Shown here piece after piece: positions 1-8,533 of a DNA stretch of 51,395 nucleotides. The notes below the pieces were generated by a model that worked only from the letters and a program-made list of their open reading frames with translations, was not told where the DNA came from and made no database searches. Source of the stretch: JAZKSG01 sp036626215 (GTDB taxonomy: Archaea > Thermoplasmatota > E2 > DHVEG-1); NCBI GenBank assembly GCA_036626215.1, contig JAZKSG010000006.1, positions 1 to 51,395 of the forward strand, written 5' to 3'. The position numbers and the translations under genes were made by a program. Positions within the stretch are counted from its first letter, which is position 1; every line of letters starts with the position of its first letter.

Positions 1-121
1 TATTAGTAATTGCTGTTAATTTATAAAGTTAAATTAGTTAAATATTGGGTTTAATCGATAGAAAACAGTGATTGTTAGACAATATTTAGCACTCGATAAT
101 ATTATAACCCATCAAAAAATT

Positions 122-952
122 ATGAATACAAGGATGGATGAGGACACACCAAAAGTAGCTATATATACAAGGGTCTCTACAGAGGATCAAGCAAAAGAGG
201 GTTTTTCTTTAGAAGCACAACTAGAAAAACTAAAATCCTACTGTAAAGCAAGAGACTGGAAAGTAGAAAAAGAATACGTCGACGATGGATACTCAGGAAG
301 AAACACACGCCGCCCAGCATACAAAAAAATGTTAGAGGAAATAGACGAATGGGATACACTTCTAGTAATCAAAATGGACCGAATTCATAGAAACTCAAAA
401 AACTTTATGTTGATGATGGAAGAGCTAAAAGAAAACGACAAAGAATTCGTCTCAATGACCGAATCATTAGATACTTCAACAGCAATGGGTCGTTTCGTTA
501 TGGATATAATACAAAGGATCGCTCAGCTTGAATCGGAACAAATCGGAGAACGTGTATATGACGGAATGGAACAAAAAGCGAGAACCAACGGCGGTATGTT
601 AGGTTTTAACATACCATACGGATATGATTATGAAGATGGAGAATTAGTTAAAAACGATGACGAAGCTGAAGTTGTAGAAAACATTTATTCCTGGTATGAA
701 TGGGGTAAAAGTCTTGGTGAAATAGCAAAAACGCTTAATAATACCAAAGTTCCAACGAAAAGAGGGGGTTTTTGGGCCAAAAAGACCATTTCAAGCATTT
801 TGAAGAATCCAGTATACTGTGGATACCTACATTGGGAAGATTATTTGAATAAAGGTGAACACGAAAAAATAATTTCCGAGCAGGAATTTAACGAGATTCA
901 GGAAATTATTAAAAATCGTGGTGGATCCCCGGCCAAAAAACTGCCGAAATAG
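122..952 (+). CDS. Short serine recombinase (resolvase/invertase type)
   Basis: Site-specific DNA recombinase of the serine family. The N-terminal resolvase domain has the nucleophile motif IYTRVSTEDQ, the DDGYSG segment and the arginine-containing KMDRIHRNSKNF. It is followed by the Recombinase DNA-binding domain, ending near NPVYCGYLHWED. At about 276 residues it lacks the C-terminal zinc ribbon and coiled coil of large serine integrases (usually about 500 residues), so it is either a small-class enzyme or a truncated one. The ATG at 122 is preferred because the domain begins soon after it; GTG at 68 and ATG at 134 are also in frame. A hairpin begins 11 nt after the stop. It probably belongs to a mobile element, but no cargo or partner gene is visible. 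Confidence 0.9.
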   Translation: MNTRMDEDTPKVAIYTRVSTEDQAKEGFSLEAQLEKLKSYCKARDWKVEKEYVDDGYSGRNTRRPAYKKMLEEIDEWDTLLVIKMDRIHRNSKNFMLMMEELKENDKEFVSMTESLDTSTAMGRFVMDIIQRIAQLESEQIGERVYDGMEQKARTNGGMLGFNIPYGYDYEDGELVKNDDEAEVVENIYSWYEWGKSLGEIAKTLNNTKVPTKRGGFWAKKTISSILKNPVYCGYLHWEDYLNKGEHEKIISEQEFNEIQEIIKNRGGSPAKKLPK

Positions 953-962
953 CCGTATTTGG

Positions 963-988
963 GTTACTTTCGGTAGACCAAAGGTAAC
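963..988. repeat. Hairpin just downstream of the recombinase
   Basis: Arms GTTACTTTCGG (963-973) and CCAAAGGTAAC (978-988) pair with one G-T and one mismatch around a four-base TAGA loop. It begins 11 nt past the recombinase stop. It could be a terminator or a recombination site; no T-run follows, which weakens the terminator reading. Confidence 0.6.
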
Positions 989-2022
989 TGAAAGGGAGGA
1001 ATGAATGTATTTTTTGAGTGTTTCTTAGTCGGTTTTTAGTTTCTATTTTGATTGATGATTTAGTTGTTATTGTTATAAGAATAACTGCCTCTTTCCTTCT
1101 GGACAGTAACAATAATAACGTATTATTATATGCAATATTTCTTCGTTTTTTGAGAGAAAAATAGCAATTTTTTAGCAGAAAAATTGTTGAATGTGCCATT
1201 TTCTTTTGATTTTTTAGAAAAAAATAGTTCCAAGTTAACTATTATCAAGATAGATACTATTTATCAATATTGTATTGACAAAACATAGCACGAAATATAT
1301 TGTTTAGTCTGACACGCTAAAAATTAAGTTATTTGCTTAATTAGATTTATTTTGAATATATTTGATGTTAAATTACCAATATTTCAATTTCGACTCAAAA
1401 TCTCAAATTCACATTCATCAAAAAATTTAAAAAATACTTCCACAACATCATTACCTCAATCTAAATCTATAACTATAAAAAAGATATAATCAAAATTTTA
1501 CTTATTAAAAAATGAACGGAAACTATAGAAAAAATCCTATACGTATTTGCCAATTTGTAGAGTATCACTAACAAACTATATCAATTATTTATAGCTTTTA
1601 TTATAAAAATATTATAACAAAGAATACTCCTTCAAATTTATAGCTAATAAACTATTGATAAAAAACTAAATGCAATATTAATATATGGATTAAAATAAAA
1701 ACAATTTTTCCAAGTTATACAATACATACATTTTCCAATTTTTAGAAATTTTAATATTTTTACAAAAAATTTATAATTTAGATATTATGAATAATTTACA
1801 GTTTTATCCTCAAAAATTTATGTCAAAATATTATTATATAAAAAATGATTAATTTAAAAAAAATTGCGATAATTGATCTGCTCATCAAAGAAGGTATCGT
1901 GGTTCAAATAGACATTCTTTTAGAACTGCTTTTGAAATTATTCTACTTTCTATTAACATCTACACTTTTTTATTTAATGTTGTAACCTTACAAGTAAAAT
2001 TTTATAATAATTTATAGTTAAA
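989..2022. other. Long A+T-rich non-coding stretch
   Basis: I see no protein family in about 1 kb between the recombinase hairpin and the trkA promoter. It holds an imperfect inverted repeat (1063-1075 with 1107-1119, one wobble mismatch) and a hairpin CAATTTTT/AAAAATTG at 1165-1172 and 1179-1186. The rest is very A+T-rich with no long open frame. It may be a degraded end of the element that carried the recombinase. Confidence 0.6.
1845..1985 (+). CDS. Possible 46-residue hydrophobic peptide
   Basis: A complete ATG-to-TAA frame encodes a 46-residue peptide. It has a short basic N-terminus (MINLKKIAIIDLLI) and a hydrophobic second half suited to one membrane helix. There is no clear Shine-Dalgarno, and the nearest TATA-like sequence is too close to the ATG for a normal transcript. 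In such A+T-rich DNA a chance frame of this length is quite possible. Listed only because it is the best frame in the gap. Confidence 0.15.
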   Translation: MINLKKIAIIDLLIKEGIVVQIDILLELLLKLFYFLLTSTLFYLML

Positions 2023-2041
2023 TTGCGCAAAAGTTTTAATA
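2023..2041 (+). promoter_or_regulatory. trkA promoter with TTGCGCAA element
   Basis: The palindromic octamer TTGCGCAA (2023-2030) is followed by a TATA-like TTTTAATAA. The same octamer sits at the same place in the psmB promoter (2813-2820), so it is either a shared factor site or an unusually strong BRE context. Confidence 0.5.
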
Positions 2042-2112
2042 ACGGGCATAAATTTACCATGCAAAATAGACAAGAATTTAAAAAATAGAAAAGATTTGAG
2101 GAAACGAACATC

Positions 2113-2766
2113 ATGTATGTCGTAATAGTAGGTGCTGGCGGTATTGGAAAAAGATTAACAGAAATGGTTCTTAAAGATGGGAATCATAACATTATAGTCG
2201 TAGATAAGGACCAAGAACGTTGCGAAGAGGTCGCCAGAAAATATGACGTTGTAGCGATCAACGCGGATGCTACACAGGAAGAAACGTTGGAGGAAGCCGA
2301 AGTCGAAAAGGCGGATGTAATCGTTACCGCCACTGATGATGATGCTATCAATTTGATGGTTTGTTCTTTATCTAAAAACAAAGGTGTTAGACACCTGGTG
2401 TCAGTGGTTAATCAGGATGAAAGTAAACCTATGTATATGGAGAAAGGAGTAAAGATGGTGAAAAGTCCTGATGTAGTTATGGCTGAACATCTATTCAAGT
2501 CTATAAAGCATCCTAATGTTGAGGAATACATGAATGTTGGTGAACATGCAGAGATTTTTAGAGTCCCTGTAGCTCAAAATTCCAAGTTATCTGGAAAGAT
2601 AATAAGAAAAATTGGTCTACCAAAGAAGAGCTTGATAGTAGCAGTTGAGAGAGACCACAAGTTTATTATCCCTACAGACGATGTAGAGTTGTACTCTGGT
2701 GACAGAGTAACTATCTTGGCTCATAAAGACCAGGTAGAAAAAGTAGCTCAGATGTTTCAGGAGTAA
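2113..2766 (+). CDS. trkA: Trk potassium uptake regulatory subunit TrkA
   Basis: Cytoplasmic NAD(H)-binding regulator of a TrkH/KtrB-type potassium channel. The RCK_N Rossmann domain opens with MYVVIVGAGGIGKRL and has an acidic VVDKD after strand 2. An RCK_C domain occupies roughly residues 140-217 (ending VTILAHKDQVEKVAQMF). A single RCK_N-RCK_C copy of 217 residues is normal for archaeal TrkA; the E. coli protein is a tandem duplication. A GAGGAAA Shine-Dalgarno precedes the ATG. No TrkH membrane subunit lies nearby, so the partner must be elsewhere. Confidence 0.93.
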   Translation: MYVVIVGAGGIGKRLTEMVLKDGNHNIIVVDKDQERCEEVARKYDVVAINADATQEETLEEAEVEKADVIVTATDDDAINLMVCSLSKNKGVRHLVSVVNQDESKPMYMEKGVKMVKSPDVVMAEHLFKSIKHPNVEEYMNVGEHAEIFRVPVAQNSKLSGKIIRKIGLPKKSLIVAVERDHKFIIPTDDVELYSGDRVTILAHKDQVEKVAQMFQE

Positions 2767-2812
2767 AAAATAGTAAAAAGTTTATTAAATTGTTTGATAA
2801 TTGATGAATATA

Positions 2813-2833
2813 TTGCGCAAACTATTTATAAAG
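2813..2833 (+). promoter_or_regulatory. psmB promoter: TTGCGCAA plus TATA box
   Basis: TTGCGCAA (2813-2820), then ACTA and the TATA box TTTATAAAG (2825-2833), about 50 bp before the psmB start. The layout copies that upstream of trkA. Confidence 0.6.
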
Positions 2834-2882
2834 GTTGTAAGATTGGTTTGCTTGTGTTTTTACTGATTTTGAGGAGTTATTT

Positions 2883-3536
2883 ATGAAAGAAGAGTTAGAG
2901 AAAAAAAAGAAAACAGGTACAACTACCTTAGGTATGGTCTGTAAAGACTGTGTAGTAATTGCTACAGAGAAAAGAGCTACTATGGGAAATCTAATCGCTC
3001 ATAAAAAAACGAAGAAGCTCTATAAGATAGATAGGCATCTTGCGCTTGCTACTGCAGGTTTAGTAGGAGATCTACAGACTCTTGCCCGATATCTTAACGC
3101 TGAAGCAAATCTTTATCGTTTGAAACGTAATATGAGAATGCCGGTTAAAAGTGCAGCTACACTTATGTCTAACATTTTGAATCAAAGTAAATTTTTCCCT
3201 TACTTCGTTCAGCTACTCTTAGGAGGTTACGACGAATCAGGTGGATATGTATATTCTTTAGATGCTGCTGGAGGAGCTATACCTGATAAATATACTTCAG
3301 CTGGTTCAGGTTCACCTTTTGTATTAGGTTTTCTTGAAGACAGCTATCATGAAGATCTCAGCAGCGAAGAAGGAATAGAGCTTGCTGTAAGAGCAATCAC
3401 CACTGCAAAAAACCGTGATTCTGCATCTGGCGGTATGATAGATGTAGCAATTCTTGATGAAGACGGTTTCAATGAAGTTCCTGAAGAAAAGATAAAGGAA
3501 CTTATGGAGAAACTTAAAAACAAAAATAATCAATAA
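2883..3536 (+). CDS. psmB: Proteasome beta subunit
   Basis: Catalytic subunit of the archaeal 20S proteasome. A short propeptide (MKEELEKKKKTG) would be cut before Thr13 in TTTLG, exposing the N-terminal nucleophile. The signature TEKRATMG and the lysine-rich HKKTKKLYKI (holding the active-site Lys) follow, and a C-terminal GYVYSLDAAGG and SAGSGS region is present. At 217 residues it has the usual size. A GAGGAG Shine-Dalgarno lies 6 nt before the ATG. No alpha subunit or PAN ATPase is in the window. It is transcribed upstream of fttA, which has its own promoter-like gap. Confidence 0.95.
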   Translation: MKEELEKKKKTGTTTLGMVCKDCVVIATEKRATMGNLIAHKKTKKLYKIDRHLALATAGLVGDLQTLARYLNAEANLYRLKRNMRMPVKSAATLMSNILNQSKFFPYFVQLLLGGYDESGGYVYSLDAAGGAIPDKYTSAGSGSPFVLGFLEDSYHEDLSSEEGIELAVRAITTAKNRDSASGGMIDVAILDEDGFNEVPEEKIKELMEKLKNKNNQ

Positions 3537-3692
3537 CTAAATTTCAACAATCTAATCCAAAATTATTTATTTATATCTAGAAAAATAAAGACAAGAGAAA
3601 GAATATCTTAGTTTAATATTTATTTCTAAACACAGTTTAAAATTGTTATTTTAATCTTAAGATAAGAAAACTATTTGGTGGAAACATAAACT

Positions 3693-5600
3693 ATGACTGT
3701 AGAAGACGTTTTACGTGAAATCAAAGGAAAAGTCAGGAGTATTATTCCACCCAGTATTGACGTCTCCGATGTAGAATTCGAAGGAGCTTTACTGGTTATA
3801 TATACTAAAACTCCTGATAAATTTGCTAAAAAAAGTGATTTGGTTAAACAACTTGCTAAAATGCTACAGAAACGTATTGCTGTACGGCCAGCTCCTTCTG
3901 TTATAACAAATACTGATACTGCTGAAAAAAAGATAAAGAAGATTGTTCCAGATGAAGCAGAAATCACCAATATTTATTTCCTTCCAGAAGTAGGAGAAGT
4001 AACCGTTGAAGCAAAAAAACCAGGGATAGCCATAGGTAAACAAGGAAAACTGCTAAACGATATACGAAAAGAGATCAACTGGTCTCCAAAAATAGTACGT
4101 ACACCCCCTATTCAATCAAAAACAGTGAAGGAAATAAGAGAATACCTTCGATCTATGAGCGATGAACGAACAGAGATATTACGGAAAGTAGGTAGACGAC
4201 TTCATAGAGGAATGTCAGAAGGAGAAAAATTTATTCGAGTTACTGCCCTTGGAGGATTCCGACAGGTTGGTCGATCCTGCAGTATGTTTCATACCCAAGA
4301 TAGCAAAATAATGATTGATTGTGGTGTAGACGTCTCCTCAGATAACGGAACTCCATATCTTCATTTACCTGAAGTTCTACCTATAGAAAATTTTGATGCA
4401 GTAATTATAACACATGCCCACCTTGATCACTCCGGCCTTCTTCCTTTACTCTATAAATATGGCTATGATGGCCCTGTTTATTGTACACCTGCCACCAGAG
4501 ACATGATGACTCTACTGCAGATGGATTATCTGAAGGTAGCTGCTGCTGACGCTCGTAAGGTGCCTTATTCAGCTGAACACATCAGAGAAGTAATTAAACA
4601 TTGCATAGTGTTAGACTATGGAGATACTACCGATATAACACCTGATGTCCGTCTGACTTTACACAACGCGGGACACATACTTGGTTCATCTATAGCTCAT
4701 CTACATATAGGTGAAGGAATGTATAACATTGCATTTAGTGGAGACATTAAATATGAGCGTACATGGCTTTTTAACCCCGCTGTAAACCGTTTTCCACGTC
4801 TTGAAGCATTATTTATGGAGTCCACATATGGAGGTAAAAACGATTTTCAGCCAAGTAGAAAAGAAGCAACAGAAAAACTAAGAGATATCGTAAAAACTAC
4901 TCTAAAAAGAAAAGGAAAAGTTTTGATTCCAGTTTTCGCTGTAGGTCGTAGTCAAGAAGTAATGATCGTATTGGAAAATCTGATGAAAAGAAAAAAAATA
5001 CCTAAGGCTAACGTCTATTTAGATGGAATGATATGGGAAGCCACAGCGATACATACCGCTTACCCTGAATATTTAAACAATCAACTTAGAAACAAGATAT
5101 TCCAGAAAGGAGAAAACCCTCTGATTTCAGATATTTTTAACAGAGTAGACAGCCATGAGATGCGAGAAAAAATAATCAATAATCCAGATCCTTGTATTGT
5201 TTTGGCAACTAGCGGAATGATGAACGGTGGACCAGTTATGGAGTATTTCAAAGAGTGGGCTGAAGACAAAAAGAACACTATCGCTTTTGTAGGATATCAA
5301 GCAGAAGGAACAATAGGTAAAAAAGTTCAGAGAGAACGTTCAGATATACCACTAAAAGCTGGTGGAGAAGTAGTAAACATCAAAATGAATATGAATGTTG
5401 AAACTGTTGATGGTTTCTCAGGTCATAGCGATAGAGGACAACTTCTCAACTATGTCAATAATACTTCACCTCGACCAGAAAAAGTAATCTTTGGCCACGG
5501 AGAAGAATCCAAATGTTTAGATCTCTCTTCATCAGTACACAAAAGATACAAAATGAATACAACCGCACCTATGAACTTGGAAACCATTAGATTCAAGTAA
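3693..5600 (+). CDS. fttA: KH-domain beta-CASP ribonuclease aCPSF1/FttA, transcription termination factor
   Basis: Archaeal CPSF1-type endo/exoribonuclease; family members cleave nascent RNA after U-rich tracts and terminate transcription. The N-terminal KH-like region spans about residues 1-140. A metallo-beta-lactamase domain follows with DCGVDVS, HAHLDHSG (about 241-248) and SGDIKYER. The beta-CASP inserts are STYG, PVFAVGRSQE and SGMMNGGPV, then SGHSDRGQL and FGHGEES. All zinc ligands look intact and 635 residues is the normal length. Oligo-T tracts at many gene ends in this window are the kind of signal such an enzyme would use (inference). Confidence 0.95.
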   Translation: MTVEDVLREIKGKVRSIIPPSIDVSDVEFEGALLVIYTKTPDKFAKKSDLVKQLAKMLQKRIAVRPAPSVITNTDTAEKKIKKIVPDEAEITNIYFLPEVGEVTVEAKKPGIAIGKQGKLLNDIRKEINWSPKIVRTPPIQSKTVKEIREYLRSMSDERTEILRKVGRRLHRGMSEGEKFIRVTALGGFRQVGRSCSMFHTQDSKIMIDCGVDVSSDNGTPYLHLPEVLPIENFDAVIITHAHLDHSGLLPLLYKYGYDGPVYCTPATRDMMTLLQMDYLKVAAADARKVPYSAEHIREVIKHCIVLDYGDTTDITPDVRLTLHNAGHILGSSIAHLHIGEGMYNIAFSGDIKYERTWLFNPAVNRFPRLEALFMESTYGGKNDFQPSRKEATEKLRDIVKTTLKRKGKVLIPVFAVGRSQEVMIVLENLMKRKKIPKANVYLDGMIWEATAIHTAYPEYLNNQLRNKIFQKGENPLISDIFNRVDSHEMREKIINNPDPCIVLATSGMMNGGPVMEYFKEWAEDKKNTIAFVGYQAEGTIGKKVQRERSDIPLKAGGEVVNIKMNMNVETVDGFSGHSDRGQLLNYVNNTSPRPEKVIFGHGEESKCLDLSSSVHKRYKMNTTAPMNLETIRFK

Positions 5601-5661
5601 AAGAAATTCTAAATTTAGTAAAAAATCGTTTAAATTTTTATTTGAAGTTACAAACTTAACT

Positions 5662-5946
5662 CTATATTGGCAATGGAGGTATACAAGGTTTTTCACCGGT
5701 TAAAATAGCCACAACAACGAAAATTACAACGAGAATTGGCCACAATATAGCCAACGCCAAGCCAAGGAGGAACATTTCCAAAGAGGATATCTCCTCTCCC
5801 ACAGATGTAATTTTACTATTTAAATCTTCAATATTATTTTTTAATGAATCAGTACTCGTTTTCTCTCTTACTGGCTTAGCAACAGCAGTAGCTGCCAACA
5901 TCGTCAAGGCTGCAAAAACTGCAAAAACAATTCTTTTTTTGCTCAT
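5662..5946 (-). CDS. Small exported or membrane protein
   Basis: A 94-residue protein of unrecognised family. Residues 1-23 look like a signal peptide (MSKKRIVFAVFAALTML, then an AVAKP cut site). A polar segment that may form a short coiled coil follows (SLKNNIEDLNSKITSVGEEI), then one strong membrane helix near residues 58-83 and a short tail. A TATA-like TTTTATATATAATG lies about 30 bp upstream on the minus strand, and the gene stands alone. Likely cell-envelope; function unknown. Confidence 0.6.
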   Translation of the reverse strand: MSKKRIVFAVFAALTMLAATAVAKPVREKTSTDSLKNNIEDLNSKITSVGEEISSLEMFLLGLALAILWPILVVIFVVVAILTGEKPCIPPLPI

Positions 5947-6037
5947 AATACATCACACTTATATTCATATAAAATCATTATATATAAAATCTTGTGTACT
6001 TTAAAGATAAAAAATTAAAAAAAGAGGTGATTGAAGG

Positions 6038-6949
6038 TTATTTTGCTACCTTTTTAATTTTTTTCAAAGGTTTAGCAAGATTCCACATGCTTTCAAATTT
6101 GTCATCAAGAACTTCTATGTCATCTAGATCAACATACGCTGTACCTATATATGATGGTTCATCATGAGTTTCAGGTAAAATCTTAATGCCGTTTACAGCT
6201 ATTTCTTTTCCATAAACATAGTTTCTAAGAGTGCCTGATACATCTTCAGAGAAAAACCGTATCTCAAGGTTATCTCCATAATGTTGTTTTAGATCATCTA
6301 TAAGATTTTCATCTACTTTTTCGTCTACAATAAGCTGTATTTTTGTATCTAAATCCAAAAATTTTTTGAAATATTTCACGAAAGGTTCATCGAAAAATCG
6401 TTCTCCACCAATCTGAAGTTTAAGCTTATCGTTTTTCTCTAATAGGTTATGTAAAGCATTATAAAGAATCCATTTGCCGCTATATTGCAGAGTTACATTT
6501 CCATTTCTCTTAAGTTTGATACCATATTTTTTGAAGTTACTTGTATAAAACTCACCGTATGTCCTCAATCGTTTTTCAATAGCATGATATGTCTCTTCAG
6601 CTATCACTTTCTTGAGATTGTGTTTAATGTCTTCCCATATGGCTCGAGGATGGACGGGTAGGTAGCTTTCTCTACCGAAGTCTTCATCTGTTTCATTAGA
6701 AAACAATACTTTTGCTATTAAACCATTTCTCATTAGGCAAGCTCGTCCAGTTTCGAGTGGTCTACGGGTTATATTAGCAAGTTCTTTTGCTGTATTCAAA
6801 AACTCAGAGAATTCTTTAGGGCAGTCAACTATTAGAGTTGTATAATAAACAGCTGCCTCCCTAGGTCTCTTCAGATTCATTCGTTCAAACATCATTTCAA
6901 AATCTTGAATATAATCAAGTTTTACTTTAGTTTCAACTTCACATCCCAT
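6038..6949 (-). CDS. Uncharacterised protein, possible PLD-like/TrmB-type sensor half
   Basis: A 303-residue protein from the ATG at 6949, chosen because GGTGA lies 8 nt upstream; TTG at 6994 would add 15 residues. I do not recognise the N-terminal half (about 1-140). The C-terminal half alternates strands and helices and ends with a pattern (YIGTAYVDLDDIEVLDDKF, then a Trp and Ala-Lys) like the ligand-binding C-terminal domains of TrmB-type regulators. No clear helix-turn-helix is visible. A palindrome at 7068-7091 lies next to its apparent TATA box on the minus strand, hinting at regulation. The functional guess is weak. Confidence 0.5.
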   Translation of the reverse strand: MGCEVETKVKLDYIQDFEMMFERMNLKRPREAAVYYTTLIVDCPKEFSEFLNTAKELANITRRPLETGRACLMRNGLIAKVLFSNETDEDFGRESYLPVHPRAIWEDIKHNLKKVIAEETYHAIEKRLRTYGEFYTSNFKKYGIKLKRNGNVTLQYSGKWILYNALHNLLEKNDKLKLQIGGERFFDEPFVKYFKKFLDLDTKIQLIVDEKVDENLIDDLKQHYGDNLEIRFFSEDVSGTLRNYVYGKEIAVNGIKILPETHDEPSYIGTAYVDLDDIEVLDDKFESMWNLAKPLKKIKKVAK

Positions 6950-7067
6950 CTTAATTTTCACCAATCCCAAAGTATAACAGGTTTTATCTATCAATCAGCA
7001 AGATATACAAGCTGATCTACATCCCGTTCATTCTTTAAACAAAAATAGTTTGAAGTTTTATATAATT

Positions 7068-7091
7068 TGTGCATGCAGGGACACCTGCACA
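7068..7091. promoter_or_regulatory. Palindrome between two minus-strand genes
   Basis: TGCAGG (7074-7079), loop GACA, CCTGCA (7084-7089), enclosed by TGTGCA (7068-7073) and TGCACA (7086-7091). On the minus strand it lies just upstream of a TATA-like ATTATATAAAAC (about 7055-7066) serving the gene that starts at 6949, and just after the stop of the gene at 7113. It is either an operator or a terminator hairpin. It is G+C-rich compared with its surroundings. Confidence 0.5.
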
Positions 7092-7112
7092 TAGATAGAA
7101 AATTAAAAAGTT

Positions 7113-7379
7113 TTATTTTTCTTGCTCCCCCTGCTTTTGTCCATCTATTTCTTTGAAATATTTTTTACATCCTCTTCTAATATTTGCTATTTGTTGCTGA
7201 GGTATTTTATAGGTATGCTGTGCATATTCTAAAGCAAAAACCATTCCATGTACAAAGGCACCAATATTATACTTTTTTTCATTCCCCAGATTTATTATGT
7301 CATCCGCGACTTTCAAAGCATCTTCCACATTGTAAGGTAATGATTTTTTGTCTTTTTTGTCGTTATTTTTTTCTGACAT
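7113..7379 (-). CDS. Small helical hypothetical protein
   Basis: An 88-residue acidic/basic protein with polar ends (MSEKNNDKKDKKS at the start, QKQGEQEK at the end). The predicted helical core reads VEDALKVADDIINLG, then GAFVHGMVFALEYAQH, then IRRGCKKYFKEID. No known family is recognised; no signal peptide or membrane segment is seen. The ATG at 7379 opens the frame. It may share a transcript with the gene ending at 6038, although the palindrome between them argues for separate control. Confidence 0.55.
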   Translation of the reverse strand: MSEKNNDKKDKKSLPYNVEDALKVADDIINLGNEKKYNIGAFVHGMVFALEYAQHTYKIPQQQIANIRRGCKKYFKEIDGQKQGEQEK

Positions 7380-7502
7380 ACCGGCAGTATTTATAGAATC
7401 ACGATATTTAGTTGTTTTTCTCTATACAGATAAGATATGTACAATAAATGTTTAAAAGTATACTTTTGGAAAAATATCAATCATAATAGGTGTGCTGAGA
7501 AT

Positions 7503-7652
7503 ATGGATTATAACAAAACCGCTATGCTGAGTAATCTTCTAGGTGTTCTACTATTCGGCATAATAGATTTATTGTTGACATCTAAAATATTTTCATATTT
7601 GCAAAGAGGAAAAAGTAAAAAACGTTTTTTTACTAACTTTTTTTATGGGTGA
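7503..7652 (+). CDS. Possible small single-span membrane protein
   Basis: A 49-residue frame from the ATG at 7503 has one hydrophobic stretch (AMLSNLLGVLLFGIIDLLL) followed by a basic tail (RGKSKKRFF), a typical inside-positive orientation. The frame stays open upstream to 7437, but that part is polar and unlike a natural N-terminus. GAGAAT before the ATG is a poor Shine-Dalgarno. No homologue recognised. Confidence 0.3.
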   Translation: MDYNKTAMLSNLLGVLLFGIIDLLLTSKIFSYLQRGKSKKRFFTNFFYG

Positions 7653-7710
7653 ATGGAAAAATCTTAACTATAAAGTTTTATTCTAACCTAATAAATGTGG
7701 AGGTGTAGTA

Positions 7711-8499
7711 TTGGTTCAACCTTTGATATTTACTGATTTAGATGGAACATTGCTGGATCATGATACATATTCTTATGAGGAAGCAAGTTATGCTATAGAT
7801 TTTTTGAGAAAAGAAAAAATTCCATGGGTTATGTGCACTAGTAAAACCAGAGCTGAAATCAATTTTTGGAGAAAAAAAATAGGTAATCGCCATCCTTTTA
7901 TCTCTGAAAACGGTGGAGGTATATTTATACCTAAAAATTATTTTGATTTCCAGTTTAATTTCGATAGAGAAGAAAGAGATCTTTTAGTTGTTGAACTGGG
8001 ATGTAAATACGAGGAGTTGTTAAAAGCTATCAAAGTTTTAAAATCTGAATATAGAATTAAAAGTCTTATTGATATGGATGTCTCTGAGATTGTTGAAGAT
8101 TTAGGATTAGATGAAAAACAGGCAGAATTAGCTCGTAAAAGAGAGTATGATATACCTTTTAGAATTTTAGGTGAAGACGAAAAAAAAGATATTCTTGACG
8201 AAATAAAAGATATGGAGTTACATTTTACTTCAGGTGGAAGATATTATCATCTAACTGGTGGAAACGATAAAGGACAAGCAGTTGATATTCTATCTGATTT
8301 GTATAAAAAGAAATATGGCGAAATTTACACTATAGGAATAGGAGACTCTTATAATGATTTTAGTATGCTTGATGCTGTTGATGAAGGTTATTTAGTTGAG
8401 AGAAAAAAAGAGGGATATGCCTCAGATAAATATAAAAAAGCAGGTGGTGTTGGACCTGCTGGTTGGAAAAAAGTTGTTTTTAAAGAATTTAAAAAATGA
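7711..8499 (+). CDS. mpgP: HAD phosphatase, mannosyl-3-phosphoglycerate phosphatase family
   Basis: HAD-superfamily Cof/MPGP-type phosphatase. The first motif is FTDLDGTLLDHD with the nucleophile Asp; motif II is CTSKTRAE; SENGGGIF is typical of the MPGP family; and the C-terminal GIGDSYNDFSML holds the Mg-binding acids. The family dephosphorylates mannosyl-3-phosphoglycerate to the compatible solute mannosylglycerate. The synthase is not in this window, so the substrate is inferred. The start is TTG at 7711, with GGAGGTG five nt upstream. It lies 34 nt before pfkB, probably in one operon. Confidence 0.85.
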   Translation: MVQPLIFTDLDGTLLDHDTYSYEEASYAIDFLRKEKIPWVMCTSKTRAEINFWRKKIGNRHPFISENGGGIFIPKNYFDFQFNFDREERDLLVVELGCKYEELLKAIKVLKSEYRIKSLIDMDVSEIVEDLGLDEKQAELARKREYDIPFRILGEDEKKDILDEIKDMELHFTSGGRYYHLTGGNDKGQAVDILSDLYKKKYGEIYTIGIGDSYNDFSMLDAVDEGYLVERKKEGYASDKYKKAGGVGPAGWKKVVFKEFKK

Positions 8500-8533
8500 T
8501 ATTAAACCTTTTTTGGTTTTTTGAGGAGATATA

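Noticed and set aside
909..1199. A 96-codon minus-strand frame after the recombinase
   Set aside because: It overlaps the recombinase end and hairpin region, has a low-complexity start and no domain.
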